A stretch of DNA of 64,000 nt from Lantana camara. Taxonomy: Eukaryota > Streptophyta > Magnoliopsida > Lamiales > Verbenaceae. Positions 1 through 10,949 of the stretch are shown one piece after another. The stretch covers positions 128,451,501 to 128,515,500 of the forward strand of contig CM074857.1 in NCBI GenBank assembly GCA_037501455.1, written 5' to 3'. The notes beneath the pieces were generated by a model. That model did not search any database and was not told the DNA's origin. It saw only the letters and a program-made list of their open reading frames with translations. Made by a program: the position numbers and the translations under genes. The first letter of the stretch is position 1. Every line of letters starts with the position of its first letter.

Positions 1-1748
1 CATTTATATACATACAAATTCATACAATCGAAGGAAGGTATAATCCAGATGCGAGAAAAATCTTGTGGTTTGATTTTTGCGTAAATCTGTGAAGATTGAT
101 TGTACGAATTCATTTATTTGTAATGGCTTAGAACAGAAACGGTGACACGGAGCAATGCTCAAAAGGCGAGTGCAAAATTACGTAATTAGCCCTCCCCCAA
201 ATTCTTCTTTTTGTTTGTTTTTTCTAATGAATTAGGTCTTCTATTTATTTTATTTCTAAAAAGTTTATGTAATAATATAGGTGCATTTTTGTTTTCCAAA
301 AGGAATTTTGGTAACGTGGCCTACACAATTTTATTTATTTTTTCATAATTAGTAACAAAAAATTAATTATTCTCTTTACTTGTCGATCTAGTGTGTAATA
401 TCTGCCGTCTGATTTAGGTCGATGAATTAATTATATTTTTCTATTCAAAATATCATCTTTTTTGCACTTGGCTATTCAAAATTTTTTGTGATATCGATTG
501 ATACCTAAAGTATAATAAGTATTGTAGTTTAATAAGTATGTTTCTAATTATTTTAGTGTTTTTTAAGAACAAAAGAATTTAACGACATTTTTTACAATTA
601 AAAGAAAAAGGTCTAATAGAGATAAAATTTGAACCGATGGAAATTGATGCAAATCAAGAACAAATCCCTACAATAAAAAAGACATTTTTTTAGATGAAAA
701 TTGGTATTAAATTATATTGTTACCCTTAAGAGAACACTATAATTGCCACACAAAAAAAAAAAAAACTTTCAGATACTAAACTACAACAATTATCATACTT
801 TAGGCGGCGATCAATAACACAAAAAAAATTAGGGTAGCAAAGTACGAAAAGAGTAAGACGATACTTTGAATGGAAAAATATAATTACGTTATATCGATAT
901 ATTCATTTCTTTCTATAATAATTATATTTTTATATAGACGAATCAGAGAAGAAGCCAATAAAAAATTGTATCAAAAAATAACGTTATAATACATCCATAA
1001 ATAAATAAATGATGGTTTGTATCGTATAATGTATTCCAATTGTTGAGTTATGACTTTTATTAAAATGATAATAATACATAGATGACATACCATCAATATA
1101 TTACAAAATATTTGTTGTAATTTTAGAGCATATATAACTAAAGAATTGCGAGGATAGAATAGTAATTTGTCGGTTTGCTTTGGAGGCAAAGTGCGTACGT
1201 TAAGCGGTGGTGGAGGCGTTATCCGGTGTTGACGGTGGTGGTGGGGGCGCGGGTAGATACAAAGCTGTCAAGATAGGACTCTGGGTCCCACATTTTTAAT
1301 TACTATTAATTTGTCATTATTAATATTGTATGATTAATTAAAATTCACTTAAATATATACTTAGCTATCTTAAATATAAATAAATATTAGTGCCTACACA
1401 AATTGACTAATTGATAATTATCACGCGGGATTCGAGCTCCCAATATATAGGGCTGTAGTATTAATTTGTACATACCTATGATAAACCTAGGCTAGTGTAG
1501 GTGCATTTACAAGTATAATATTATTTTTAAAATACTTTATAAAATAATTAAAATATAATATATAAATTTACCACTTGAAATTATCGATGGAAATTGAATG
1601 TATCAAATGATGAAAAAATAATTTTTAAAATTATCTAAATTCTTCTTCTTCTTTTTTTATTTTCTAGATATGCATATATAGTGTAATTTTAGTTTTTTGA
1701 AAAAATCCTTGATGAAATCAATTATTATATTGCTTAATATTGTAGGTA
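1..1748. other. AT-rich intergenic DNA, no gene seen
   Basis: No coding region, RNA gene or clear repeat boundary was recognised. The DNA is AT-rich with short A/T runs. A short GC-rich patch with GGTGG repeats lies near 1205-1255 and does not fit a reading frame I recognise. The right end grades into the virus-like relic that starts near 1749. Confidence 0.6.
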
Positions 1749-2063
1749 TGGACCCTCTCTCCAAGTGAGATATTTCTATAAATATCGGGAACTGGAAAGA
1801 TTTCAAATATGATTTCGATCCCCCCCTTAATTGGTCCTTTTGATGTCAGGACTAATATCAAATCTCCTGGTCTTGATACAATTTGGCGTCATAAATTATT
1901 AATTCCAAAGCTTATAGCTTTACAAAAATATTTAGAAGCTCAAATTGAGCAGACTAAATCTTTATGCATTTATCTTAATAACCATGGCCTCGATCATTAT
2001 ATTGAAGAGGATGAAAAACAGCTTATAGCTGTGAAAAATAAATTAAAAAAACTAATAGCTTAA
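1749..2063 (+). pseudogene. Small upstream ORF of a virus-like or retroelement-like relic (broken)
   Basis: The clean part is an 84-codon ORF at 1809-2063, 18 bases upstream of the next ORF on the same strand. It is rich in Leu, Ile and Lys and has a helical, coiled-coil-like C-terminal half. An ATG at 1749 opens a related frame that meets a stop after six codons. That frame then runs open into the C-run at about 1819-1825, where a one-base length change would place it in the frame of the 84-codon ORF. I infer one older ORF broken by a nonsense change and a homopolymer frameshift. The family is not recognised with confidence. A short ORF before a basic RGG-type protein suggests an endogenous pararetrovirus or a retroelement. 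Confidence 0.3.
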
Positions 2064-2081
2064 TCCTATTGATATTTCAGG

Positions 2082-3422
2082 ATGCGACCTCAAGGAGGCA
2101 GAAATTCCTCTAATAGAGGAAGAGGTGGAAGAACTATTGCCCAATTTGGAAATCAAAAGCTAATAGCTGAAAATATTACAAATATTTCATCATCCTCAAG
2201 TAATACACCAAAGGATGATCCTTTATATAAGGAATTTTTAGCTTATAAAGCTAAGCAGGAGAGTAATACTCAATCTGCTCCATCCTACGCTAATATTGTA
2301 GGAGATGAAGAAATTGATTCATCTGAATTACCATACGAGCAGAATGCTCATAAAGAGGTAATATTTCTTTTAGAAGATAAAGATTTGAGATGGAAGGATA
2401 ATATCTGGCATCTCTTGCAGAGATACTTGGATACTGCATCATTTACGGTTGGTTCATATAAACAGCGAACCCATTTTGAGAATATACTCAAAGTGACAGG
2501 ATCCTGCGAATTTAATCATTTTTATGCAGGAAAACAAACTAAAGTTTATAGCTTTAGTAAAGTCATCATCAAGCAAATAATATCTGCCAAAGAGTGGGGA
2601 ATAAGCACTCTCAGAGAAAGAGAATATAGTCTCCAAAATTCCCAAGTTAAAATAAAATTTAATTATTGGGATTATATTGAAGCATTTAATAAAGCTTTTC
2701 TTTACCAGAATGAGCTTCATAAACATTCATGGTTTTTTAAAATCTGTCCAAATGTTTATAACAAGGACATTCCAAATTGGTTATACCAATGGTGGCTTGG
2801 TTTTGGCCCTACAACAAAAATTTTGCCAAATATTTTTCAGGAATTATATTCCCAATGGGTAGAAATTTCTCCCAAAATAATGGATGCTCAGAACAATGGA
2901 AAATGGATAGAAGGAATGCCTTTTCTTCATTTCTTTACTGAATTTGGTATCCCTTGGATTTGGAAATGGGAACCAGAGTTGGGAGAAACCCAACAGAAAA
3001 TACCCTGCATCTTCAGGACCTTTTATACCAAGTTCTGGAAGAAAATGCTGGCTCTTAACAAAGAAGGAAGCATGGAGGGCCAAGAAACCATTGATAATAT
3101 CAAGACAAAGATTCATGAATATATTCTCCAGGAAGAACAAAATAAAAATCTTAGTCCATTTGAATATATTTCAAAGAAATTATATTTCCAAAAAGGACAA
3201 GTTTCGGATGAAGAGAAAGTGGCTTCTTATCTTAAGGAAGTAAAGAAAGATTTAATGAAAAATCTAAATTTTGATTCACAATCAAGTGCTTCTATGGATA
3301 CATTATCCAACGATGATTACTGCCCAGCTGGCGAAGCCCAGAATCCTTATAAAGATATGTTTGAAGATCTGGATCAGGTTATTCAAAAATATTTGAATAA
3401 AGAAGGAAAAGGGAAAGAATAA
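2082..3422 (+). CDS. 446-aa basic, RGG-N-terminal protein of a virus-like or retroelement-like relic
   Basis: This is an uninterrupted 446-codon frame in AT-rich DNA with no visible introns. The N-terminus is Gly/Arg/Asn-rich (RGRGGR near residue 13), which suggests nucleic-acid binding. A Ser-rich linker follows. The folded middle, about residues 85-340, is rich in Trp, Phe and Tyr (for example WLYQWWLGFG near residue 233). The C-terminus is Lys/Glu-rich. No protease, reverse transcriptase or CCHC knuckle is visible. Plant genomes contain repeated copies of proteins with this look. I suspect a capsid-like or accessory protein of an endogenous caulimovirid or related retroelement, but the assignment is weak. 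An ordinary unknown gene cannot be excluded. Confidence 0.4.
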   Translation: MRPQGGRNSSNRGRGGRTIAQFGNQKLIAENITNISSSSSNTPKDDPLYKEFLAYKAKQESNTQSAPSYANIVGDEEIDSSELPYEQNAHKEVIFLLEDKDLRWKDNIWHLLQRYLDTASFTVGSYKQRTHFENILKVTGSCEFNHFYAGKQTKVYSFSKVIIKQIISAKEWGISTLREREYSLQNSQVKIKFNYWDYIEAFNKAFLYQNELHKHSWFFKICPNVYNKDIPNWLYQWWLGFGPTTKILPNIFQELYSQWVEISPKIMDAQNNGKWIEGMPFLHFFTEFGIPWIWKWEPELGETQQKIPCIFRTFYTKFWKKMLALNKEGSMEGQETIDNIKTKIHEYILQEEQNKNLSPFEYISKKLYFQKGQVSDEEKVASYLKEVKKDLMKNLNFDSQSSASMDTLSNDDYCPAGEAQNPYKDMFEDLDQVIQKYLNKEGKGKE

Positions 3423-4840
3423 ATGGGGCCCTGCAAAAGTTGATATGCCAACCACCCTACAAATACCATTTGTGGAAAGAATATTAGCCCGCTATTTTAT
3501 ATGATGTGGTTTTAATAAAGCAACCATGGTTTTAATAAAGTTGTACTTTGCTCATTCATAATGGAGCAAATAGTTTAGGTTAGTTTTTAGTTCCGGTTTT
3601 CAGATCCGTGTTTTTATTTATTTATAGGAGCGCTCATTGTTGCACTAGGGAGAGGGAAAATTACTGAGTTTGTAATTTTTATTTCAGTTTGTAAACACTT
3701 TCAAATTCTTGAGTGAAAAAATTTTGCAATCCTGCAAGACTGGTGTCCAAAATTAATAAGTAAGTCATTTTATTCTCCAGTTCTTTAAGTTTATATTTCT
3801 GTATTCTATTGTGCCGCCTAATATGGCCGGCTAAATTTTATTGTGTTGAATAATATCATGTTAATACGATCAATGTTCATGGTGGATTGAAAAAAAAAAA
3901 AAAAAAAAAAGTACCAGATCGAAAAAATTTATTTCTGGGTTGGTTTAAGCTAAAATAGGCAGAGAATAGGTTTAATACCGAAGTCTGGATTCGCCCATTC
4001 TGTTGCCATGTTTTAGGCGTTCTTAGGGCTTGCCTCCATGACTGGTTAAGAACTAAATCTCTAGCTCGTTTTAATTTAGTAAAATTACCATGTATAGTAT
4101 AAAAGTTTTTGATTTGGTACTACCAAATGATTTAATTTTATCACTTTCAATTCCTAATTCCGCCTTAATAATTCCTAATTCCACCTTAATAAAAGATCCT
4201 TCTGTTTGTATAATAGATCGTGTAGAATGAGGTAGGGTAGGTCAACTAAATCCGAAATATTAAATTTTAGATATAATGAACAATTTTCAATTATACCATT
4301 CTTTCAAATCAATTAATTTTAAATTGTGCTATAAAAGCAGATATTGGAAAATTTTTAAAAATTACCAAAATTGAATATATAAAAAGTTGTAATTAGTTAT
4401 ATTTTCTCTAAAAGAAATATTGAAAAACTTTATTTATCGTCCAACTGAACTCTCGGAGATAGTTTTATTTATTTATTTATTTTTAAAAGAAAAGTATATT
4501 CTTTTGCTTTTTTAAAGGGAAAGTATATTTTTTTTTACTACTAGTCAAGTTGCACTTGCCAATAGATATTAGTCTAAGTAGTTAAAGGTTGGCGTCAAAA
4601 AATAGTTAAAGGTTCATAAAAAAAAAAAAAAAACTCTTTTAATAGATTTAATTCGGTGTGACCCAATTTTATTTTCACAATCGATGAATGTAGACCTTAT
4701 AGGATTTTGATTTGAATTCACTTATCAAATCTTCTTATCAAATTTGGACCAAAATAATTCTTAATTCGGTTCGATTCTGACCCGTTGACGGTCCTAAATA
4801 ATAATTTTTGTAATTTTTTTAAAAAATTATAATTTATACA
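3423..4840. other. AT-rich spacer downstream of the relic
   Basis: No gene was seen. AATAAA-type signals occur near 3513 and 3533, as tandem copies of a short TTTTAATAAAG-containing phrase. An A-run lies at about 3891-3910, and further A/T runs lie near 4470-4630. The stretch to about 3830 could be the non-coding tail of the relic at 1749-3422. The rest carries nothing recognisable until the WDR43 promoter. Confidence 0.5.
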
Positions 4841-4850
4841 TTCTTTAAAC

Positions 4851-4930
4851 GGGCCAATACAGCAAGAGGGATGTCCTTTAGGCCCATATTTCTTAATCCT
4901 TAGAAAGCCCAATTACACCTTAAAAGCCCA
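4851..4930 (+). promoter_or_regulatory. Site II (TCP-type) motif cluster upstream of WDR43
   Basis: Three copies of RGCCCA, the reverse complement of site II TGGGCY, lie at 4881-4886 (GGCCCA), 4906-4911 and 4925-4930 (AGCCCA both). A GGGCCAAT/CCAAT motif lies at 4851-4858. They sit about 250-330 bp before the start codon of the ribosome-biogenesis gene. Site II elements are known TCP targets enriched upstream of plant ribosomal-protein and ribosome-biogenesis genes, so the match is functionally sensible. The transcription start was not located. Confidence 0.6.
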
Positions 4931-5179
4931 AATACAATTTGAACTCAGAATATTTGCATATTTCCTAACTACACTTCGCAAACACAAAAAATTGCAGCTC
5001 CCCTCGCCGCCGCGTTCCACCACCCTTCTCCGGCGGCGCTCCTCCAGATCAGCCACCAGCTCAGACGACACCTGAAGGGCACTCCGACAAGAAGAGGAAG
5101 AAAACCAACATATATTCTTTAACCTAAGCAGCTTATTCAGCTTAACTTGTCTGGGATTTTGAGTTTTCAAGAAGAGGAA

Positions 5180-8100
5180 ATGGGGTCAGGTCATATTAGG
5201 GACGTTTTGACGGCGTTTAGTCCAGCTCTGGACTTGTTTGCTATCAGTCCTGGTGATGGCCGAATAAAGGTGAGTTCTTTAACTGCTAGGCATAGTATTT
5301 AAAGCTAAAACGGGGAAAAGAGACAGAGTACAGAATTACTAGTGTTAGTTTCTGTGTTAATTGCTGTAGTATAGCTCTGCTGCCTCGAGCTTTGAGCTAT
5401 GGGTTTGCACTGACATGCTTTTGGTTTGGTGATAAACGCATAGTTTGCATAAGTGTGTTGTGTTTGTTGTGGAACTTTAGTGGGCTCAAGTTATAATGGT
5501 TTACTGTTGAAGAAATACTTCAAAATTTTGAGATGGTTTGATTTCGTCTTCTGCAATCCAAACTTGGTTGATATGAGTAGAAGCTGGTTTGCATGAGCTT
5601 ATGTGTGAGAGGGAGAGATACAGATAGTTGGATAGCAGTCTTGCTTTTCTTGTGTATGTGTGTGTGTGTGTTATAGGGCGGGGGGGGGGGGGGGGGGGGG
5701 GGCAATTGGAGGGGTAAATAAGAGTAGTTGACGAATGTGAAAGATTTCCAAGTTATAATCTTTTTTGAGGGATAGGGTGTTATACGAATCTAGATTAGCA
5801 ATGTATGATTTTTTTGGGCAAATTTTCAGATTTGGGACACAGTGAAAGGTCAGCTCCAGACTGAATTTGCAGACATAGCTTCGACAGAAAACACGAGCGT
5901 ATTCGGGAAGCAGGAAGGCGGGCACCTTTCAATGGATTATACATGTATGAAGTGGTTATCTTTGGACAAAAAGGTCTGATATTTTTGTCTACACTCTTGC
6001 CATATTCTTGTTTTCTAACAAATCCTAGCTTCTGAATAAGCCTCCATTTTGTTGATTGAAATGGGATCAGAAAAAAAGGAAGCTTAGAAGCTCCCTATTA
6101 TTACTGGGAACCGGTGGGGGTGATGTTCTAGCATTGGATGTCTCTGCTGGCCAGTTAAAATGGAGGGTTAACAACTGTCATCCAGGGTGAGTTCTATCGT
6201 ATAATGAATAACTTATTCTTTAAATTTCTATCATTCAATTTTCTTGAAACATAAGAATAATAGTTTCCCAGGCCTATGGCATTGGATTATTAACTTCATG
6301 CAGGATAGCAAATGCTTGACGACATTAGACCCTTTATGCAAGAACTTATCATGCAGAAAAAAGAGAATGATTTATTTACTTTCATTAATGAATTTGTGTA
6401 ATGATTTGTTTGCTCTATTGCATTATACTGTGTAGGGGTGTAAGTGCTGTTTCCTTTCCTGTTCATGGCTCACACATTTACACTGCTGGTGCGGATGGAA
6501 TGGTTTGTAAAATCGATTCAGTGACTGGAAACTTGCTAGATAAATTTAAAGCTAGTTCAAGGGCAATATCTTCTTTAGCTGTTTCCCCAGGTATTTATCT
6601 TCATTCTTTCTTACTTCTTATGTAGAATTCAATTTTTGTTTTCCCCATTAACTTGCTTCTGTGTGTATTATTGCTTCGAACCAGATGGAAATATGATTGC
6701 AACTGCAGCAGCTCAATTAAAGATATTCAACTGTTCGAATCACAAAAAAGTGCAGAAGTTCTCTGGCCATCCCGTGAGATTCTAACATCATCATTTGCCT
6801 TCATTTCATAAAGAAATCATCTTACTCTTTTTTCTATATTTTTTTTAACTGTTGCTCCATTTTTCTTTAGGATCATAAGTAGGGATATTTCATATTTTCA
6901 GCTAAAAATGTGTTCTGTTTTTTCCTTTCCTTTTCATTTGAAAACAGGGGGCTGTGAGATGTATGATTTTCTCTGAAGACGGTAAATATGTGCTTTCTTC
7001 AGCTTCAGGCGAACGATATATCGCTGTATGGAATATTGATGGGAGCAAAAATAAGTCAGCCTCTGCATTTCTTGCATTGAACAATCCTGCTGTTTTCTTG
7101 GATAGTAAGGCGACTGGTGGTTTAGATTCCGAGGATGCTGGTGTATCTGTTTTGTCTATATCAGAAACCGGTGTTTGCTATTTTTGGCACGGAAAGAATG
7201 TTGATGAGTTGAGAAACTCGAAGCCTGCAAAGATCTATGTACCTTCTGATGATGAAGTTGTAAAGAAACATAAAGGAGCAGCTCCTAATGTATTTGCTGC
7301 AAAATTGCAAAATGTTTCTGAACGTGGTGACGTTTTTCTTGCTTATGGTTTGCTTATAAAACCAACATTTGAGAAAGTTTTGGTGCAGTCTGGGACAGAT
7401 GTAAAATTAAATGTTTCACAGGATGGTATTCTTTTACCGGTTGGTCAGTTGAACAAATCTAAGAAAGCATCAAATATCCAGACTCGAGGCAAGTTCCCCC
7501 CCCCCCCCCCACCCACTAGCGTTATGTTTAAAACTGCTCTTATGATATGGCATCGAGGTTGGTATAAATGTGCTCTCGATGTAAATAATTACTTTGTCCT
7601 CCAGTTCAAAAATTTTATAATATATTGTTTTGGTTTCAGTATGATTGAGAAATGCTCAATACTTTCTATGACTTGACTTTCATGCTATCTTCTCTAAAAT
7701 ATGTTTGTGCTTACAATTTTCATGATGATGAACAGTTACTGCTCTGGATCGAGCAAATACAGAGGGTGCATTACTTCCTGTTCCTATGATATTTGATCAG
7801 ATGGATGGAAAGAGTGAAACTAAATCCGTTGGAAGCAAAGGTATGCTTACAAATTCCTCCTTTCGCCTTTGTTTTTATTTTATATTTCTTACTCAACTAC
7901 TTTATATTCTTGCATGGATAAAGATGGATTCGACTCTGTTACCCTTTGCATGGAAGACCAGCTGAGATCTCTAGGAATACTTGGCAGTAGTGATGATGCA
8001 CTTGTCTCGACTGTTGATTCTAAATTGTTGAAGGGAATCAATCTTGAAGCTAGTACACCACATAAGAAGGTTTGTTATCCTGATAAAAGCTGCAGAGTTG

Positions 8101-8819
8101 TTTCTCTTTTAATAATTTATCAAATAGAAAATAAAATATTTTTCCCAACTAATATAGGTGAAGGCAACTGTATCGTCTATGGAACCTACTGACGCGTTCA
8201 ACTTGTTAAAAGGCTTAATTGATGCTTGGCAATCCAGGTTTGCTCACATCTATGGATTAAGTTTGAAATAGATGATTAGTGTTTTCGATTGTTTTATGTT
8301 GAACCTTTTTCTATTTTTCATTTTGCCAGATCTCAGAACGGCAAGCATGTTATTCCATGGATATGTTGTATATTGATGTATCATGGTGATTATGTTAAAT
8401 CTCAGGAGCCAAAACTTCTCGATTCCTTGCACAAGGTAGACTATGGCCGAAGTTATCTTTTGATTTTTCCTTATTTTGAGTGTTTTATACACCTTTTTTC
8501 TTCTTCTTCAGGTTGCCAAATCAAAAGTGATTGCGATAAACCCTTTATTCCAGTTGTCTGGTCGTTTGCAACTCATTTGTGCTCAGGTTACTTCCGTTAG
8601 ATTTTTCAGTTTATAAAGCAGGGTATCAACTTTATGTTTTATGTGTCTTATCTTACTTGGCAAACACTGCTTTGTGAACAGATTGACAAGGCCTCGAATG
8701 ACAAAAATCTTGTCTCAGAACATGATGAGCTAGAGGATGAAAGTGAAGATGAAGATGTTGACGAGGTTCGTTATGGAATTGATGAAGATTCTGAAACGGG
8801 CAGTGAAAGTGATGATTAA
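5180..8819 (+). CDS. WDR43: WD40-repeat protein WDR43 / U3 snoRNP subunit UTP5
   Basis: Predicted nucleolar subunit of the t-UTP part of the small-subunit processome, needed for pre-rRNA transcription and early 18S processing (family knowledge). Twelve exons were read by eye: 5180-5269, 5830-5973, 6071-6186, 6436-6590, 6685-6773, 6948-7488, 7736-7840, 7924-8069, 8158-8237, 8330-8435, 8512-8586 and 8682-8819. All phases join cleanly to give 594 residues, close to the family's usual size. WD40-type repeats fill about residues 1-330 (for example YTAGADGMV, SGHPGAVRC and a blade ending in AVWNIDG). The C-terminal Utp12 domain lies at about 463-550, followed by an Asp/Glu-rich tail ending ESDD. 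The start has the family-like N-terminus (MGSGHIRDVLTAFSPALD). Intron 6 begins with GC in an AG|GCAAGT context, directly before a C-run. Every other intron is GT-AG. Confidence 0.93.
5652..5702. repeat. (GT)n followed by a long G homopolymer in WDR43 intron 1
   Basis: A TG dinucleotide run at about 5652-5671 is followed after a few bases by about 23 consecutive Gs ending near 5702. It lies inside intron 1 and does not affect coding. Such a tract is prone to polymerase slippage and G-quadruplex formation, so its exact length may be unreliable. Confidence 0.85.
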
Positions 8820-9151
8820 AAATCTTAGCAACAGAAGTAAGCTGTTAACATTAGTCAATTTTGCCTTTTATGTATTCTTTTCCGGCTTTATCTTTACAAG
8901 AAAACTGTTCAGTTTTTCAACGTGGGCAACTTCCCTTAATAGAAAAGTGAATTTTTGATTGAGAAGCGAGCAAAGTATTCTTTAGATATCATCTGTATCT
9001 GTTATTATACAAGTCATTCTCTGATATTACAAGCTAGGTATCTATCTGCATAAAACATTGCAACAAACTCATCTGTTAGTATTATTGTGAATGAGAATTA
9101 ATTTCTTTCTTTCACTTGTAACATTTTTTCTCCAATGAACTTTGGAGGATC
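8820..9151. other. Short 3'-3' spacer between convergent genes
   Basis: WDR43 (+) and the HIPP gene (-) converge here with 332 bp between stop codons. The spacer should hold both 3' UTRs. No separate feature was seen. Confidence 0.6.
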
Positions 9152-10949
9152 TCATACAATTGTGCAAGCATTTGGATTTTCCTCACTGAACATTGATGTG
9201 ATATTAGTATCATTTCTATTGCTCCCGCTGTAGTAATCCCGACTATAGTACTCGGGTCTACTATAATGTGAATATCTTGGCGGCGATTGAGGATTTGCAT
9301 AATCTGTTATGTAGGATGACGGCTTGTAAGTGTTGTAGCTCTGAGTTGCATAAAGAGGTTGAGGTGGTTGAGACTGTGCCCCTCCGAATCCCATATCACC
9401 ACGGTAGGTGTCCCATTGACCATTATACCCTTGTCGAAAGTTAGGGCCATCGGCGTACTCAGTTACATAGGGTGATGGCTTATATGTGTTGTAGCTCTGA
9501 GCTGCATAGACGGCTGGTTGGGGCGGTTGAGGTGGCTCACCTCTGTATCCCGGATCACCATGGTAGGCGTTCGATGGACCATTATACCCTTGTTGGAAGT
9601 TTGGATTATGGCTGTATTGAAATCCACATTTGGGTGGTTCATGGTACATGACATGAGCTTTTTCATGATCTCTTGGCGGTTGAGAAGACAGTCTTGGCCC
9701 GTTGGCATATTCGGGCAATTGCTTTTCCTCACGAGGTTGATTTTCAGAACGTGGTGGTTCTTGTGGGGATTGCGGGCATTCGTGTTTAGTCGCCCTATAT
9801 GTGTTGGAGCTCTGAGTCACATAAACCGGTGTTTGTGGTGGTGGAGACGGCTCACCTCTAAATCCTGGATCACCGGGGTGGGTGTTCCGGTGACCATTAT
9901 ACCCTTGTTGAGAATTAGGACCATAGGCATGTTGAGGTCCATAGTTGGGTGGTTGACGGTATACGACGTGCACTTCTTCAGGATTCTTTGCCTTAGGAGG
10001 TTGGGTAGAGGGGCTCGTCCCGTTGGCATATTCCGGTACTGGCCTTGCCTCGGGTGGTGGATTTCCTTGCTCGGGCAGTTCTTGTGCTGATCTTGGATCT
10101 GCGAATTTAGTCACATAAGGTGACGGCTTATAGGTGTTGTAGCTATGAGCCACATAAACGGGTTGGGGTTGTGGAGACGGTCCCCCTCTACATCTCGGAT
10201 CGCCATAGTAGTCGTTGCACTGACTACTATACCCTTGTTGAAGGTTAGGACCACCGCCACGGTAGTCGTTCCATTGACCATTATACCCTTCTTGTGGGTT
10301 TTGGCCATGATCATATCGATAGCCATGGTCAGGTTGGTGGTGGTATATCACATGACCCTCTTCGTGACCACGTGGCGTAGACGGTCGAGTAGCAGCACTC
10401 ATCCCATTGGAATATTCCGGTGGCGGCTTTGTCTCCAGCGGTGGATTTTCCATCTCAGGTTGTTCTCGTGGTGCCTCACTCGGTTCCGTTTCTTGGTTCG
10501 TGGTCTCCTCTTCTCCCCCCTCAATCCCCTCACCCTCTGGTGCTTCTTCCAACGGCTGATCATCAGATTGTTCTCTGTGCAAACAAATGATCACTCTCTT
10601 CCTCGTCTTCTTGATGGCTCTGATTACTTTCTCAGGATCCACCCACCCGATTATCGTTATCTTCTGCTGCGAGAAATCGACCTGCAACTCCTCTATACCT
10701 ACAAGTACACAAACATCGCATCAGACCACAACCCACACGACAAGTGAAAAAAACCAGTTTTTCTTACCGGAGATCTGTTGCAGGGCCTTCTTCACCTTCT
10801 GAACACACCCGTTGCAGTCCATTCGAACCTTTATCTCCGTCACCGGAGGCTTCTGCACCTACGCCGGAAAACAAACCAGAATAAGATAACCTCTTTCTCT
10901 CTGTGTGTGTGAAATTAGTCTTACCACTTACCTCCATATCCGAAGCCAT
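9152..10949 (-). CDS. Heavy-metal-associated isoprenylated plant protein (HIPP) with expanded Pro/Tyr/Gly repeats
   Basis: Metallochaperone-like protein expected to be farnesylated and membrane- or nucleus-associated. Three exons on the - strand: 10932-10949 (start), 10768-10858 and 9152-10698. They join in phase to about 551 residues. The HMA domain covers roughly residues 10-75, with the metal-binding Cys pair in MDCNGC and a following KKAL helix. A Glu/Pro-rich linker follows. About 340 residues are then occupied by Pro/Tyr/Gly/Gln-rich repeats with recurring QGYNG and SYNTYKPSPYVT phrases. The protein ends in CTIV, a CaaX prenylation box. The exon 2 acceptor has two AGs six bases apart (first exon base 10858 or 10852), so an in-frame Val-Gln may be optional. 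The repeat part is much longer than in a typical HIPP. No TATA box was assigned with confidence. Confidence 0.88.
9290..10330 (-). repeat. Imperfect coding tandem repeats in the HIPP gene
   Basis: Four to five imperfect units encode a GYNG...GDPGYRGEP...PPQP.VY..QSYNTYKPS.Y pattern. They alternate with an EYANG...HV.Y..P module. The DNA repeats are degenerate, so the expansion is not recent. Copy number may vary between accessions. Confidence 0.75.

Noticed and set aside
9518..10747. Long + strand ORFs (190 and 200 codons) opposite the HIPP gene
   Set aside because: They are antisense shadows of the repetitive, GC-biased HIPP exon 3. The composition is Trp/Arg/Ile-rich with no homology, and the - strand reading has a domain, splice sites and a CaaX box.
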